This document shows positions 35,045-46,806 of a stretch of 64,000 nucleotides of DNA, in pieces. The stretch spans positions 74,770,386 through 74,834,385 of the forward strand of contig NC_037681.1 in assembly GCF_003255815.1 (NCBI RefSeq). The letters run 5' to 3'. The stretch's first letter is position 1. Each line of letters opens with the position of its first letter. The DNA comes from Theropithecus gelada (lineage: Eukaryota; Chordata; Mammalia; Primates; Cercopithecidae). The notes beneath the pieces were generated by a model. The model was not told the DNA's origin, made no database searches, and worked only from the letters and a program-made list of their open reading frames with translations. The translations under genes and the position numbers were made by a program.

Positions 35045-35110
35045 AGGGGTTTGCTGAGGATCAGAAGTGGGCGGCTGCCGGGTGCGGGAGTAAGCGGCAC
35101 AGAGGGAAAG

Positions 35111-35689
35111 GTTGAAGTTGGGTAGGAAAAGAAGAGGGTCTCCTTGCTTGCCACTGAAGCTACCTAGTCTTGACTTGGGTTTTAGGAAGGACGCTTAGAT
35201 GGTTTAAGGTTACCTTTTCAGAGGTCAAACCTTTTTTTAGACCTCTTTGTAGCTCTTAAAAGAATTGAATTGTTACCTAATTTTTGTTTCATCCTAAGTT
35301 TAAGTAGTTGCAAAGTTTGTAACGTCTGGCTTATTTAAAATATTGATATTTATAAATGAAAATATTAAGTCACTCTGAAATGTATTCAATGGAATGTAAA
35401 TACGGTAATGATTTAATATCCACCATCTTAATTTGAAATAAAACTCTTCAACAATGAGAAATTTTACTCATTTCTTTTCCTCTTTGACTTTGATTTACAT
35501 TCCACTTCTCCCACAGAATTACCCCATTGTTTCCCTTGAGGGTTTTTTCTTTGCTCACCCTATCATACTTTTCTGCTATATGTGTGTGTGTGTATATATA
35601 TATATGCACATGTATGAATAAGTATAATGCTTTTTCTTAATTTCCTTTGACAATAAGGCTTTGTTAGAAACAAATGCTTGTTCCTTGGT
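35111..35689. other. ACYP2 intron 1, unique-looking
   Basis: Intronic DNA just after the CpG island. It is AT-rich, with only the (TG)n(TA)n microsatellite recognised. Confidence 0.5.
35581..35605 (+). repeat. (TG)n(TA)n microsatellite
   Basis: Six TG followed by five TA units. Confidence 0.9.
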
Positions 35690-36170
35690 ACAAAAACTCA
35701 AATAATTTTTTCAGCAAGGCAATTTTACTTCTATAGAAAGGTGCGACTCGCGGATGGAACAATGGCAAGAGCACACCTGAACAGGGGAGGGGAAGGGGAA
35801 GTTCTTATTCCTGACACAGGTAGCGCCTACTGCTGTGTCTTTCCCCTACTGGCTAGGGTTGGACCGCACAGTCTAAGTTAATTCCGATTGGCTGTTTTAA
35901 CGAGCAGGGGTATGAGCTGGAGTGGCGGGGTGGGTAGTTTGGCAGGAAGGGTGGTTACAGAACAGGTGACCCAGGATGATTCAACCACAGGTGACTCAGG
36001 ACGGAGCAGGTGACCAGGGGTGACTTAAGATGGAGCAGGTGACCAGGGGAATAGATGTGAACTACTGATTAAAACTGGTAGAAAAGGTTGTTTACTCAAA
36101 CTAGGGGTGAGGAGAACGAGGAAGCTAGACTTTAAAATAGAGCGCAACGAACCGAGCATACTGACATACT
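35690..36170. mobile_element. Probable endogenous retroviral LTR with internal tandem units
   Basis: The sequence has an LTR-like mosaic: gattggctgttttaacgagc (CCAAT-type), GC-rich purine blocks, and repeated ggagcaggtgaccaggggt-like units at about 35963-36050. I recall related solitary LTRs of the ERV1 class but cannot name the family. No retroviral coding sequence is visible. Confidence 0.5.
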
Positions 36171-36351
36171 GATTCTTTGAAGAGAAATTTAGAAGTCATT
36201 GTATTCAACAGCTCCAAGTATTAAATTTTTTGTCTGGATTGAATTATTATTGAAATTATTATTAGAACACTAGATGAAAATAATATGAAAAGTATGATAA
36301 ACATTATTAAAATTTAAAGGTAAATTTGTGTTAGAAGTTTATTTTTTTAAT

Positions 36352-36645
36352 TCTATTTTTTTAAGAGAAGGAGTCTTGCTGTCACCCAGGCTGGAGAAAG
36401 TTGAGTGGCACAATCATAGCTCACTGCAGCCTGGAACTCCTGGGCTCAAGCGATCTTCTGTCTCAACCTTCTAAGCAGCTGGGACTACAGGCCCGCGCCA
36501 CCGCGCATGGCTAATTTTTAAATTATTTTATGTAGAGAAAGCGTCTCTGTTGCCCAGGCAAGTCTCGAAATCCTGGCTTCAAGCGATCCTCCTGCACTTG
36601 GCCTCCCAAAGTGCTGGGATTACAGCGTGAGCCACTGTACTCAGC
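36352..36645 (-). mobile_element. Alu (AluJ-like)
   Basis: A diverged antisense Alu with an insertion (ggagaaagttgagtggc) near its start. Confidence 0.9.
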
Positions 36646-36809
36646 CAGAAATTTATTATTAATGAGAAGGCTGGGGGTATTTATTTAACCTTGGTCAGAG
36701 GAAGAGTTGAATTATCCTTGTATTTGGTACTCTAGAGGTTTTTACACCTTGGTGCAGTGTACCAGGGTAAGATTAAGAATGGGTAAAAGTGTGCCTTTTG
36801 TAAAGAGAT

Positions 36810-37122
36810 CTTTCTTTTTTAAATTTAATTTTATTTTTATTTCCAATAGGTCTTTGGAGAACAAGTGGTATTTGATTACATGAATAAGTTCATTAGTGGT
36901 GATTTCTGAGATTTTGGTGCAGCCATCACCCAAGCAGTGTACACAGTACTCAATGTGTAGCCTTTCCCTCACCCCCTCCTACCCTTTCCCCCTGAGTCCC
37001 CAGAGTCCATTGTATCATTCTTATGCCTTTGCATCCTCATAGCTTAGCTCCCATTTATGAGTGAGAACATAGAATGTTTGGTTTTCCATTCCTGAGTTAC
37101 TTCACTTAGGATAATAGGAGAC
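36810..37122 (-). mobile_element. L1 3' end, 5'-truncated
   Basis: An antisense L1 3' UTR: ggtctttggagaacaagtgg, gattacatgaataagttcat, cttagctcccatttatgagt. The homology ends at aggataata. Confidence 0.9.
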
Positions 37123-37408
37123 CTTTCTTTCAAAGGGTGATTGTGCAAAGGGAGATAGGAAAGGAGTCTCAGGTCAGTTTTGGGAAAGAATGTATGTGGA
37201 AGTTGAACATCTGGAAATAGATTCCCTGAACATTATGCGTAGATCTGTGCTCTTTATAAAGCCTTTAAGTGCACCCAGGGGTATGGTATCCTGCTTTGAA
37301 AACTGCCACAATAAGTCACCAAAGCACATAATGTAAAATACGAAAGTGAAGGCAAAGATCACCTAACAGAATGGTCCACTAGAGAGAAGTGGCAGTAGTT
37401 AAGGAGTC

Positions 37409-37426
37409 TGTGTGTGTGTGTGTGTG
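37409..37426 (+). repeat. (TG)n microsatellite
   Basis: Nine TG units. Confidence 0.92.
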
Positions 37427-37434
37427 ACATTTAT

Positions 37435-37630
37435 TGTGGGTGTTCTTTGTGCTGAACATTTCACTGTTGTTGACTTAATCATCACAATTTTGTGAGTTGC
37501 ATGTCTTATTCCTGTTTCAACAAGGACACAACAGGTGCACAGAGATTCAGTAAGTTGGACAAGCCCTTAATTGACAAATGGGATTTGATTCTACATCTCT
37601 CTGACTTTAAAACTTGTGCTCTCCCATTAT
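37435..37630. mobile_element. MIR/L2-like ancient repeat
   Basis: Degenerate text aacatttcactgttgttgac, aggacacaacaggtgcacag and aatgggatttgattctacat follows the MIR end that reads through ttacagatgaggaaactgag. Confidence 0.5.
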
Positions 37631-37924
37631 ATGATGTTTTCTGCTATTACATTATATATTTCTGTTAACTATACAATTCTACTTTTGTGCACATAGTGGT
37701 AACACGGTATATAATCAATTTGGACCAACAGTAAAAATATGGAAAAGAGAAATGTACTATACATAAAATAGCGGGGTTTAAAAAGTCAACTTTAGGGCAG
37801 TAATTCCTATAGTTTGCAGTATGTTAAATGGAAGAGAGTACATGCCTACTATTGATCAAGGCATAGTGCGTACTACAAACTCACCATCACATATTTACAC
37901 ACATCTACACTGACGTTCCCTGAC

Positions 37925-38105
37925 AATTTAGAATGTGCCAAGCTCTGTACTCAACATTTTACATACGTTGTCTCATTTAATCCTCATCTCTGTAACTGCA
38001 GTGGTTTTTCTCATTTAACAGATGGAGACATTGAGGCATGGGGAAGTAACTTCTTTCCCAGTTATACAAATTAAGAGGTGGGGCTGGGATTTGAACCTTG
38101 ATAGC
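37925..38105. mobile_element. MIR
   Basis: Clear MIR text: atacgttgtctcatttaatc, catttaacagatggagacat and ggtggggctgggatttgaac. Confidence 0.8.
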
Positions 38106-38106
38106 C

Positions 38107-38389
38107 TTTTTTTTTTTTTTTTTTTTTTTTTGACAGGGTCTCACTGTTGCCCAGGCAAGATCATAGCTCACTGCAGCCTTGAGCTCCTGGGCTCACATGA
38201 TCTTCCTGCCTCATCCTCCTCCTGAGTAGCTGGGACTAGAGGCATGAGTCACCATGCCCAGCTAACTTTTTAATTTTTCTTTGGTAGAGATAGAGTCTCA
38301 CTATGTTGACTAGGCTGGTTTTGAACTCCTGCCTCAAGCAAGCCTCCCACCTCCACCTCCCAAAGTTCTGGCCTTATAGGCATGGGCCA
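38107..38389 (-). mobile_element. Alu (AluJ-like), fused to an inverted Alu tail
   Basis: An antisense Alu that, at ggcatgggccaccagcctgg, switches into the 3' end of a sense Alu (38390-38441). Confidence 0.88.
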
Positions 38390-38441
38390 CCAGCCTGGGC
38401 CACAGAGTGAGACTGTCTCTGAAGAAACAATAAAATAAAAT
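38390..38441 (+). mobile_element. Alu 3' tail fragment in opposite orientation
   Basis: ccagcctgggccacagagtg and agactgtctctgaagaaaca plus AATAA repeats are the last 50 bp of a sense Alu, with no 5' part. Confidence 0.8.
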
Positions 38442-38744
38442 AAATGAAGTATGAAATAATAACATTTTAGTGAAAACTGGCTTGTTAGAAATAATAGCTA
38501 TGAAAGTAAATTTGCAGTGGAAGAACCTATAATTGGGAACATTTATTATGGACAAAATATGGATTGATAAAGTCATCATTAAAATATTTGAGTGGAAACT
38601 ATTTCTAGTGAAAATGGTTTCAATGAAGTTAAAGTGAACATGGAAAAAATGGAAAATGTTTTAACCTTCCTATATGGAAAATTGATCAATTAATTAAATT
38701 GGCTTACTTGAGTTTATCACAGAAAATGTTTTCCAACCAAAAAT

Positions 38745-39180
38745 GATGTGTTGTTAGTATAGGGACCTTATAACTGGTTTAAGCCAATATAGATACATTG
38801 TTATGAACTAAAGTCCTTACTTTATTCAAGGTTTCCTTAGTTTTTACCTAATGTCTTTTTTTCTGTTCCAGGATCCCATCCAGGATACATATAGCCCCCT
38901 TGGCTCCTTAGGCTCCTTGAGGCTGTGACATTCTGTTAGACTTACCTTGTTGTCAATGATGTTGGCCGTTTTAAGGAGTACTTTGAGGTCAAGTACTTCT
39001 AGAATGTTCCCCAATTGGGATTTGTCTGATATTTTTGTTATAACAAGACTGGGGTTATGGGATATTGGGAGGAAGACCACAGAGGTAAAGTGCTGCTCTT
39101 GTCAAACCTATCAAGGGTATATACTGCCAATCTGACTTATCACTGTTGATGTTAACCTTGATCACCTGGCTGTGATAGTG
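38745..39180 (-). mobile_element. Possible ancient L1M-type 3' region
   Basis: The strings ccaatatagatacattgtta, agtccttactttattcaagg and aggatcccatccaggataca resemble the old L1 3' region also seen at 28.7 and 62.0 kb. The right part is less certain. Confidence 0.4.
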
Positions 39181-39639
39181 TTTGTCTGTTTTCTCCACTC
39201 TAAAGTTACTCTTTTTTTTTTCTCTTTTCATCCTCTACTTTAAAAAATCTTCATATTCTCAAAGAGCTCCATGTTTTTTCCCCACCAACTTCTCTTGCAT
39301 TGAGGGCTTTGGGAGAGGGTTGAGAGAACTGAGGACTGAGCCCCTGTGCTTTTAGAGTGTTTATGACTATGGCCTGGTTTATAATGTTTCTATAGATGTT
39401 TCATTACATTTATATCTGGAATAATATAACCTGAACATTTGACAGGGAAATTGATTATGCTGTGTATAGATGCTTTGATGCTTTACCAGCTCTCAGGGGA
39501 ATACTAATGACACTCCTAGAAATGTATTGTGGTAATCTGTTGGTTTACATGTGCTTAGAATTTTTATTTTGACTCAGTTTTTTAGAGTAAGAGTAGCTTA
39601 TTTGAGTACTGATGACATAGAATTCTTTCAGTGCTGTTT

Positions 39640-40545
39640 CGCCAGCCAGAAATCTTTGCGGCCAGTGGTGCCTCTGCCCAAGCTTTGCTTGGGCCCACTG
39701 GGCTTACTCTGCCCACTTGGCCCAGCAGGCTGTGCTCAGCTTGTGCTACTGGTCCAGATCCTGCACTTGCCTTGGCTCTGTGGTCAGCTCGCAGCTGGTC
39801 CAGGAGTGCTGTGACCGGCTTCTACCTTGGGTGCTGGTGTCTGGATGAGGGGGATGTGGCAGTGCCCAATAACTTGGAGATGCCAGCCACCACAGAGCCG
39901 CAAGGGGTGTTACAATTTTTGCTTGGGGAGTCCTAAGGTCTGAGCCTCTAGAAAGTGTTACAGCTCTCGTTCATTTCTGCTGCTTGCAGCTTCAGTGAAT
40001 GACAGTGTGTCACAACTCATTGGGTCCTGCTGCCTGCAGCTCAGCAAATGGGGGAGTGTTGGCACCCTGTGGTTTTTTTGACTCCCATAGCTTGGCGAGC
40101 AAGAGCATATGTTACAGCTCTTTTTGTGCCTGCCATTCACTCTTGTCCCATGACCAAGAGGAATGAGGTACACGGACACTGGAGAGTGAACAAGGCAGAG
40201 AAGAATTTTACTGAGTGACAGAAAAGCTCTCAATAAAGAGAGGGGACCTGAAGTGGGTAGGCCTCTGTGTAAGAGGGGGCCTGAAAGTGGATAGCCATCT
40301 GTGAGGCTGAGTCTGGGGTTTTTATGGGCTCAGAGTGGGGTGTATGCTAATTGTTCCATGGGTGGGCTTGGAAAAAGCACCATTCAGTTGGCTAAAAGAC
40401 ATCGAGAAAGTTCTCACTCTGGTTGTGGACTCCACCTGGAACTGGAAACTCAGTTTCAGGTTTCACTTGAAGGTCGGGTTTCACTGGAGACCCATCCCTG
40501 TCTACCTAGGGAATTTGTCTGTCTCCTACTGCTATCACTGAGATG
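39640..40545. mobile_element. Probable ERV1-class LTR (MER52/MER61-like)
   Basis: The stretch has a G/C-rich mosaic, a block ctcaataaagagaggggacc with gaagtgggtaggcctctgtg, then gagtctggggtttttatggg and gacatcgagaaagttctcac. This layout is shared by several primate ERV1 LTRs. Family, orientation and exact ends are unsure, and no viral gene is visible. Confidence 0.55.
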
Positions 40546-42494
40546 AATACCATATTTGTTAAATATTGCTTAAAATGAAAACTGGGATGAATTATTAAAT
40601 GACTTTGTCAGATAATGCATGATTTAGATGTACACATTTTTTCTTATGTAGACAAGTAAATGGAAAAGCTGCGTTTTAGAGGTTGAAAATATAAGTACAC
40701 CATTAAAATCAAGAAACATAAATATGGTTAACTCTAATTCCCTCTCCTGTCTTTGTTCCTATAGCATTTTATTTATAGTTGTTACACTTTGTGTTTTTCC
40801 TTTTAATCATTCTGCTTTCAGCTACAGTTATCTGTGTACACTTGTGTCTCTCACTAGAAAATAATGACAGTATTTTGAAGGTCAGGCTGGTGGCTTGTTT
40901 TCATATCTGCTATGGGGCTACGCCTCTAGTGGGGCCTTCAAAAGTGGACTGAATTAAATTGAAGTGCTTGGGGATAGTTGGCTTGGAGAATAAATAGTAG
41001 TGTGATGGCTGTTTTAACTGTTTGAAAGATGCCATGGTGTATGGCTCCAGGGAAGAGACCCTGGACTGATGGCGAAAGGTTAAGTAAGGCAGAATTTTAT
41101 TCCACATAAGGAAAGCTTTGTAGCAATTAAAGATATTTACAGCCATTAAGGGCTGCTTTGTAAGGCAGCATATAGATCACTTCCTGCATTCAAAATTGAT
41201 ACTGCAGTCAGATCCCAGGATGAAATGGTAGGTTACAATATAAAAAATATGATTTTACGTGAAAAAGTTTTGACATTTAAAATTCATCACAGGTTTCTTT
41301 AAATATCAGTGTTTGTTTGTCAATTCGAAGTATGATTTACTTTGCAAACATTCCCCTCAGGGTTTCTCACTGACATCCCTTTCTACAAAGTGAGGTACAG
41401 TTGTAGTGGACTGGACCTTGACTGAGCAGCATATTGTGCTGGAGTCTTTTATCACCAAGGGGGCTGATGTCTGCCCCAGTTTCCAGATCAGTGTGTTTGT
41501 GAAAAACCCGCATGTGTCATATCAGCTTTCCTTCTGTTCAGCAAGTGAGGTGGAAAAAGTATGGGGAAGCCACGAAAGCCCATAGGTAAATCTCCTACAG
41601 AAGCCCTGTCCCAAGAGTGCTGTGTTCCAGCCAACACTGATAAAGTGCAGAAAAATGTCTCCACGTCACCTTTTCTTTCTATATAGATGTCTATTACTTC
41701 ATACTAGGAATCAGGACTCTCAGAAAGATTCTGGGAAGATTCCAGGTGGCATATGAAACTTTGAGCAGTTGATTCCTGCATGGTTCACTGCCTTGCAGAG
41801 TTAATGGGCTAGAAGTCTTGAGGCTCCTTGACATACATTCCTCCCAAAGCTTTAAAATAAGGGTTGTAGTTCGAGGGGCCCAACAAATAACACCTCTCTT
41901 CATTGTGTGAGTTACTGACAAGGAAGACAAAGAGTAAAGCAGAGTTTTAGGAATGTGGTGTCTATCTGCAGGTAAGTGGACTTTATAATGACCTGTACTA
42001 CAGAATTAAACACTGGCCACCCCCAACTCCAGGCACAGGGAGGCTGCTCTAGGGCAGAGCCAGAAGTATGATCCCCGTGGGTAACTTGCTTCCAGCGGGA
42101 GGAGGAAGAGGACATGCCTGGGCTATGCATGTTTCTCCTTCTAAATTTACCCAGTAGATGAGTCACTGCTTGTCCCTGTGATAAGGGCAGGGTAGAAAGT
42201 AGCCAGGAATGACACACTAACGATACTCCTCCTCACAGAAGGAATTTCTGCTAGAGAGAAAGATGCTTTCTCCTGCAGAAATAAGTTATAAAATCTAGAG
42301 AGATCTCAGTCATTTAGTTCTACTTGCAGTACTTCGAGAGGATCTTCACTGCAGTTGTTTTGGTATGGAGTGATAGGAAAAAGTCAGGGAGGTTGAATGG
42401 TAAGCAAAATTGGAGAATGACTGCCCTTGTTCTACAAATAGAGGTAGGAAGGACTACATCATAGTCCTGTTTTCTGCTTTCCTTTTTTGTGTGT
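40546..42494. other. ACYP2 intron 1, unassigned and possibly retroviral
   Basis: No gene is supported. Parts (40900-41230, 41350-42290) have the mixed GC content of old LTR or retroviral remnants, but I could not identify reading frames or families. Confidence 0.35.
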
Positions 42495-42700
42495 GTGTGT
42501 GGCATTAACAAAATTGAGATGTAATTTACATAACACTAAATACACAGTAGTTTTTAGTATATTCACAATGTTTTGCAGCATTAGCATTAATTCCAGAACA
42601 TTTCCATCACCCCTCCTTCCCTTTACCAGTTGTTTCCCATTCCCCACCTCATTCCCCCATTCCCCACTTCTTCCTCCATCCCCTGGCATGTTAAAGTGCC
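42495..42700 (-). mobile_element. Ancient L1 (L1ME-type) 3' region
   Basis: ttgagatgtaatttacataa, tagtatattcacaatgtttt and attaattccagaacatttcc follow the old L1M 3' consensus read from the minus strand. Confidence 0.7.
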
Positions 42701-43217
42701 TCAGGGAAGTCAGGGCCAATGTCTCTGATGTCCTTGGCCTCTCCCTTAAGGTTTCAAGGTTGCTGCTTAGCTCCAATCATAATATTCACACCACGATTAG
42801 AAGAAAGGGTACCAGTGCAATACCCCAACATGGAGAAACCATCACGCCAGGCCAAGTCAGCCCCTATTGAAGAGTTATCTTGAAAGTCCTAACCAGTGAC
42901 TTGGCTTACATTTCATTGGCCATTCCCACTATAAGGAAGTCTGGGAAACATCAACTGGCACATTGCTGCCCCAAGTAAAATCAGAGTTCTGTTAGAAAGG
43001 AAGAATGGGAGAATGGCTTTGGGGTATGTGCCTGTCACAGTTGTTCATATATTAAATAAAATTCTAAACAATTATTACATTTGATGTTTTTTTCCCCAAG
43101 TAGTGACACAAAAGGACACATTACAAAAAGATCGTGATCTTGTGTCCATGACCTCTTCCTCAAAACATTGAATCCATAACCAAAACCACCTAAATTTCTG
43201 TTAAGTTCATATTGAAT

Positions 43218-43526
43218 CTTTTTTTTTTTTTTTTTTTTTTGAGACAGAGTTTCATTCTTGTTGCCCAGGCTGGAGTGCAATGGTGCAATCTTGGCTCACT
43301 GCAACCTCCACCTACCAGGTTCAAGCGATTCTCCTGCCTCAGCCTCCTGCGTAGCTGGGATTACAGGCATGTGCCACCACGCCCAGCTAATTGTTTGTAT
43401 TTTTAGTAAAGACAGGGTTTCTTCATGTTGGTCAGGCTGGTCTTGAACTCCTGACCTCAGGTGATCCACCTGTCTCGGCCTCCCAAAGTGCTGGGTTTAC
43501 AGGCGTGAGCCACCATGACTGGCCCA
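43218..43526 (-). mobile_element. Alu (AluS-like)
   Basis: A full antisense Alu with a 24-T tail. Confidence 0.94.
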
Positions 43527-43746
43527 TATTGAATCTTTGATATATGATTTATTTCAGCCTTGTTTATTTCCATCTATCACTGCCTTAAGCAATGGGTAAC
43601 ACTTTTATTATCCACCCAGTTCGTCAAGAAGTATGAATTTAACCAAAAATTATGTCTCAAACTTAAATGACATCCTGTAGCTCCACTGTTTTAAGATTTA
43701 ATAAATCCATGTATGTATCGTTACCATTCATAGTTAAAAATGCTTT

Positions 43747-44118
43747 TATTTGTTTGTTTGTTTGTTTATTTGAAACAGAGTCTTGCTCTGTCACCCAGGC
43801 TAGAGTGCAGCAGTGTGATCACAGCTCACTGCAGGCTCAACTGATCCTCCCTGACTCTATCCTCCCTAATAGCTGGGACTAGAGGCATATGCTATCATGT
43901 GCTATCTAAGCACATGTGCTATCATGTGCTATCTAAGAGGCATGTGCTAACTAGAGGCAAGTGCTATCATGCCCGGCTAAGTTTTGTATTCATAGTTTTT
44001 GTAGAGATGGGGTTTCACCATGTTGCCCAGGCTGGTCTTGAACTCTGGACTCAAGTGATTCATCTGCCTTGTCTTTCCAAAGTGCTGGGATTACAGGCAT
44101 GAGCCACCATGCCCTGCC
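43747..44118 (-). mobile_element. Alu with internal repeat expansion and TSD
   Basis: An antisense Alu with a TTTG tail. The stretch 43886-43975 carries several near-copies of gctatcatgtgctatctaag. The target-site duplication aaatgctttta occurs on both sides (near 43738 and 44121). Confidence 0.92.
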
Positions 44119-44330
44119 CCAAATGCTTTTAAATTTACAACTTTGAAAATATAAATCAAATGAAGATATGCACATGGATTTTTAAAGAACTCAAATAGTA
44201 TAGAAAAGCTGGTAATTAAAAGCAACAGCCACCATATCCTGCTCCAGTTTCCAGCCCCAAGTCCTGTATATTCTATAAAACAACCTTTTTTTAAAGTCTT
44301 GTGGGTTTTAAAAATTATTATTATTATTAT

Positions 44331-44615
44331 TTTTAGATGGAGTCTCGCTCTGTTGCCCAGGCTGGAGTGCAGTGGCATAATCTCGGCTCACTGCAAGCTC
44401 CGCCTCCCGGGTTCATGCCGTTCTCCTGCCTCAGCCTCCCGAGCAGCTGGGACTACAGGCGCCCACCACCACGCCTGGCTAATTTTTTGTATTTTTGGTA
44501 GAAATGGGGTTTCACCGCGTTAGCCAGGATGGTCTCGATCTCCTGACCTCGTGATCTGCCTGCCTTGGCCTCCCAAAGTACTGGGATTACAGACGTGAGC
44601 CACAGCGCCCGACCA
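44331..44615 (-). mobile_element. AluY-like element
   Basis: A low-divergence antisense Alu with the Y-type gcaagctccgcctcccgggt segment; preceded by (ATT)n. Confidence 0.92.
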
Positions 44616-44836
44616 ACTCTTGTGGTTTCTATGTCTTTATAATGTATATGCTATGAGTGTTTGGGCCATAATCCTGAAAGATACAATTGCAAACGCCATA
44701 ATCTTGCATGTTGAAATTCCAAAACATCAAAATCCCTAAAGTCTAAAATCCCCCAAATCACAGTGTTGAAAGATCAAAATCCCAAAAATATAATCTGGAA
44801 AAAGTCATTCAAAGAGTATTTAAAATACTAATTTTT

Positions 44837-45133
44837 GGTCAGGTCCGGTGGTTCACACCTGTAATCCCAGCACTTTGGGAGGCCAAGGCGAGCAGATAAC
44901 TTGAAGTCAGGAGTTTGTGACCAGCCTGGCCAACATGGTGAAACCCTGTCTCCACTAAAAATACAAAAATTAGCTGGACGCCGTGGCAGGCGCCTGTAAT
45001 CCCAGCTACTCGGGAGGCTGAGGCAGGAGAATCGCTTGAACCTGGGAGGCGGAGGTTGCAGTGAGCCGAGATTGCACCACTGCCCTCCAGCCTGAGTGAC
45101 AGAGTGAGACTCCGTCTCAAAAAAAAAAAAAAA
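44837..45133 (+). mobile_element. Alu (AluS-like) inside Ricksha
   Basis: A sense Alu (ggtcaggtccggtggttcac) with an A-tail ending aaataaataaaaa. Confidence 0.93.
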
Positions 45134-45699
45134 TAAATAAAAAGGAGATTTATTTGAGAAACATATACAAACATAATAGAAACTTCATAAGCCAGTTTGC
45201 ACAAGAAGATAGGTAATAATAACATGTATTTTTGTGACTGTACATACTGTGGTATACTGATGACAGTCACATAGGTGTAATAGTTACAAGCAGATGAACT
45301 ATATTCATAAGCAAGTAGGTCAAAAAGCAAAATATATAAATGCGTATCACCACAGTTGGTAATTGTGTGCAACCAGTTTTGTAACTGGTCATCTGACATA
45401 CCTTGATGGACAACCTAAGTCTTTGATGAGATTGATCAAAAGTTGTGATGGATCACCACTGTATATGCAGTCACTCAAAAAGCCAGGATGTCAAGAAATT
45501 TTATCTTTCACAGATGTACATATACAAGAAGGACATCTCTTTATTTATTTAGAAAGTTTCCACATTTTTACACACATACACAATAGTTACTAAGTCAGCG
45601 TTACGGTGACACACTTGTAGGGTCAAATTTGTCAGAAAAAAAAAAAAAAGCCTAAGACAAATTAGAACTCTAAAAACCTTTACAAAGTTTATACCTCTG

Positions 45700-45998
45700 G
45701 CCGGGTGCAGTGGGTCATGCCTATAATCTCAGCACTTTGGGAGGCCTAGGCGGGTGGATCACCTGAAGTCAGGAGTTTGAGACCGGCCTGCCCAACATGG
45801 CAAAACCCTGTCTTTACTAAAAATGCAAAAAATTAGCCAGGCATGGTGGTGTGTGTGTGCCTGTAATCCCAGCTACTCAGGAGGCTGAGGCAGGAGAATC
45901 ACTTGAATCCAGGAGGTCGAGGTTGCAGTGAGCCGAGATCGTGCAACTGCACTCCAGCCTGGGTGACAAGAGTGAAACTTCATCTCAAAAAAAAAGAA
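45700..45998 (+). mobile_element. Alu (AluS-like) inside Ricksha
   Basis: A sense Alu (ggccgggtgcagtgggtcat) ending in an A-rich tail. Confidence 0.93.
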
Positions 45999-46476
45999 AA
46001 TTTGACATACAAAAAAACTATATTACAATGATAGATTATAGGCAGTTGCACGGAGATAGTCCATAAGAATTGGCCAACTTTTCACAATCGTTACCTATAT
46101 TTTGGAGTCTTCCATCATGATGAATAGCTGCTTTTTTTTTTTGAGGACTTGGCTCTTTTTGGAAAATACATTTATATCCATATTCTACAGGGCACTGCTC
46201 TTTTTGAAATTCTTCTATGATTTGATATACACTGACGTGAGCATCCCCTATTAAGGTTTTCCATCTTCAGTGCTATGCTTCTATGTTTTACATACATGAA
46301 AATTCATTCTTCATGCACTCATATACAGATTACAAATTTAGTGTAGATGATACTTGTGATGAAACAACAACACCGTTATATGTCTTCTAATCCTACCATG
46401 CGCATAATTGTTTTTAAACCAGTCAGTAACTTTGCTGGTTTCTTCAGGCAAATGCAGATTCAATACATTAAAAGCT

Positions 46477-46806
46477 GGGCCGGGTGTGGTGACTCAGGCC
46501 TGTAATCCCAGCACTTTGGGAGGCCGAGTTGGGTGGATCATGAGGTCAGGAGATTGACACCATCTTGGCTAACATGGTGAAACCCCATCTCTACTAAAAA
46601 TACAAAAATTACAAAAATACAAAAAATTAGCTGGGTTTGGTGGTTTGCACCTGTAGTCCCAGTTACTCTGGAGGCTGAGGCAGGAGAAATCGCTTGAACC
46701 TGAGAGGCGGAGGTTGTAGTGAGCCGAGATCGCACCACACCACTGCACTCTAGCCTGGGCGACAGAATGAGGCTCTGTCTCAAAAAAAAAAAAAAAAAAA
46801 AAAAAA
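46477..46806 (+). mobile_element. Alu (AluY/S-like) inside the Ricksha coding remnant
   Basis: A sense Alu (gggccgggtgtggtgactca) with a duplicated attacaaaaatacaaaaa linker and a 27-A tail. It splits the transposase remnant between the DEIPGAF and NLHLPEE parts. Confidence 0.93.

Larger units (their letters stand above)
34480..35110 (+). promoter_or_regulatory. ACYP2: CpG-island promoter of ACYP2
   Basis: This is the only strongly GC-rich, CpG-dense stretch in an otherwise AT-rich window. It contains ACYP2 exon 1, NotI- and SacII-like GC clusters near 34625, and no evident TATA box. That fits a dispersed, housekeeping-type promoter. The transcription start is not visible but should lie between about 34480 and 34690. 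On its left, the 3' end of an L1 stops near 34317, so the unique upstream promoter DNA is short. NRF1- and ETS-type motifs lie just downstream of exon 1. Confidence 0.85.

Noticed and set aside
39551..39936. Overlapping 87- and 101-codon + frames
   Set aside because: They lie in a GC-rich LTR-like segment and show no protein family features.
44663..44830. Repeated aaaatccc/ataatcc text as a possible CRISPR-like or satellite array
   Set aside because: The period is irregular and the same text occurs inverted at 48540-48839, which fits a transposon terminal inverted repeat.
45363..45593. 76-codon + frame within the Ricksha interior
   Set aside because: The remnant transposase reads on the minus strand; this frame is a shadow.
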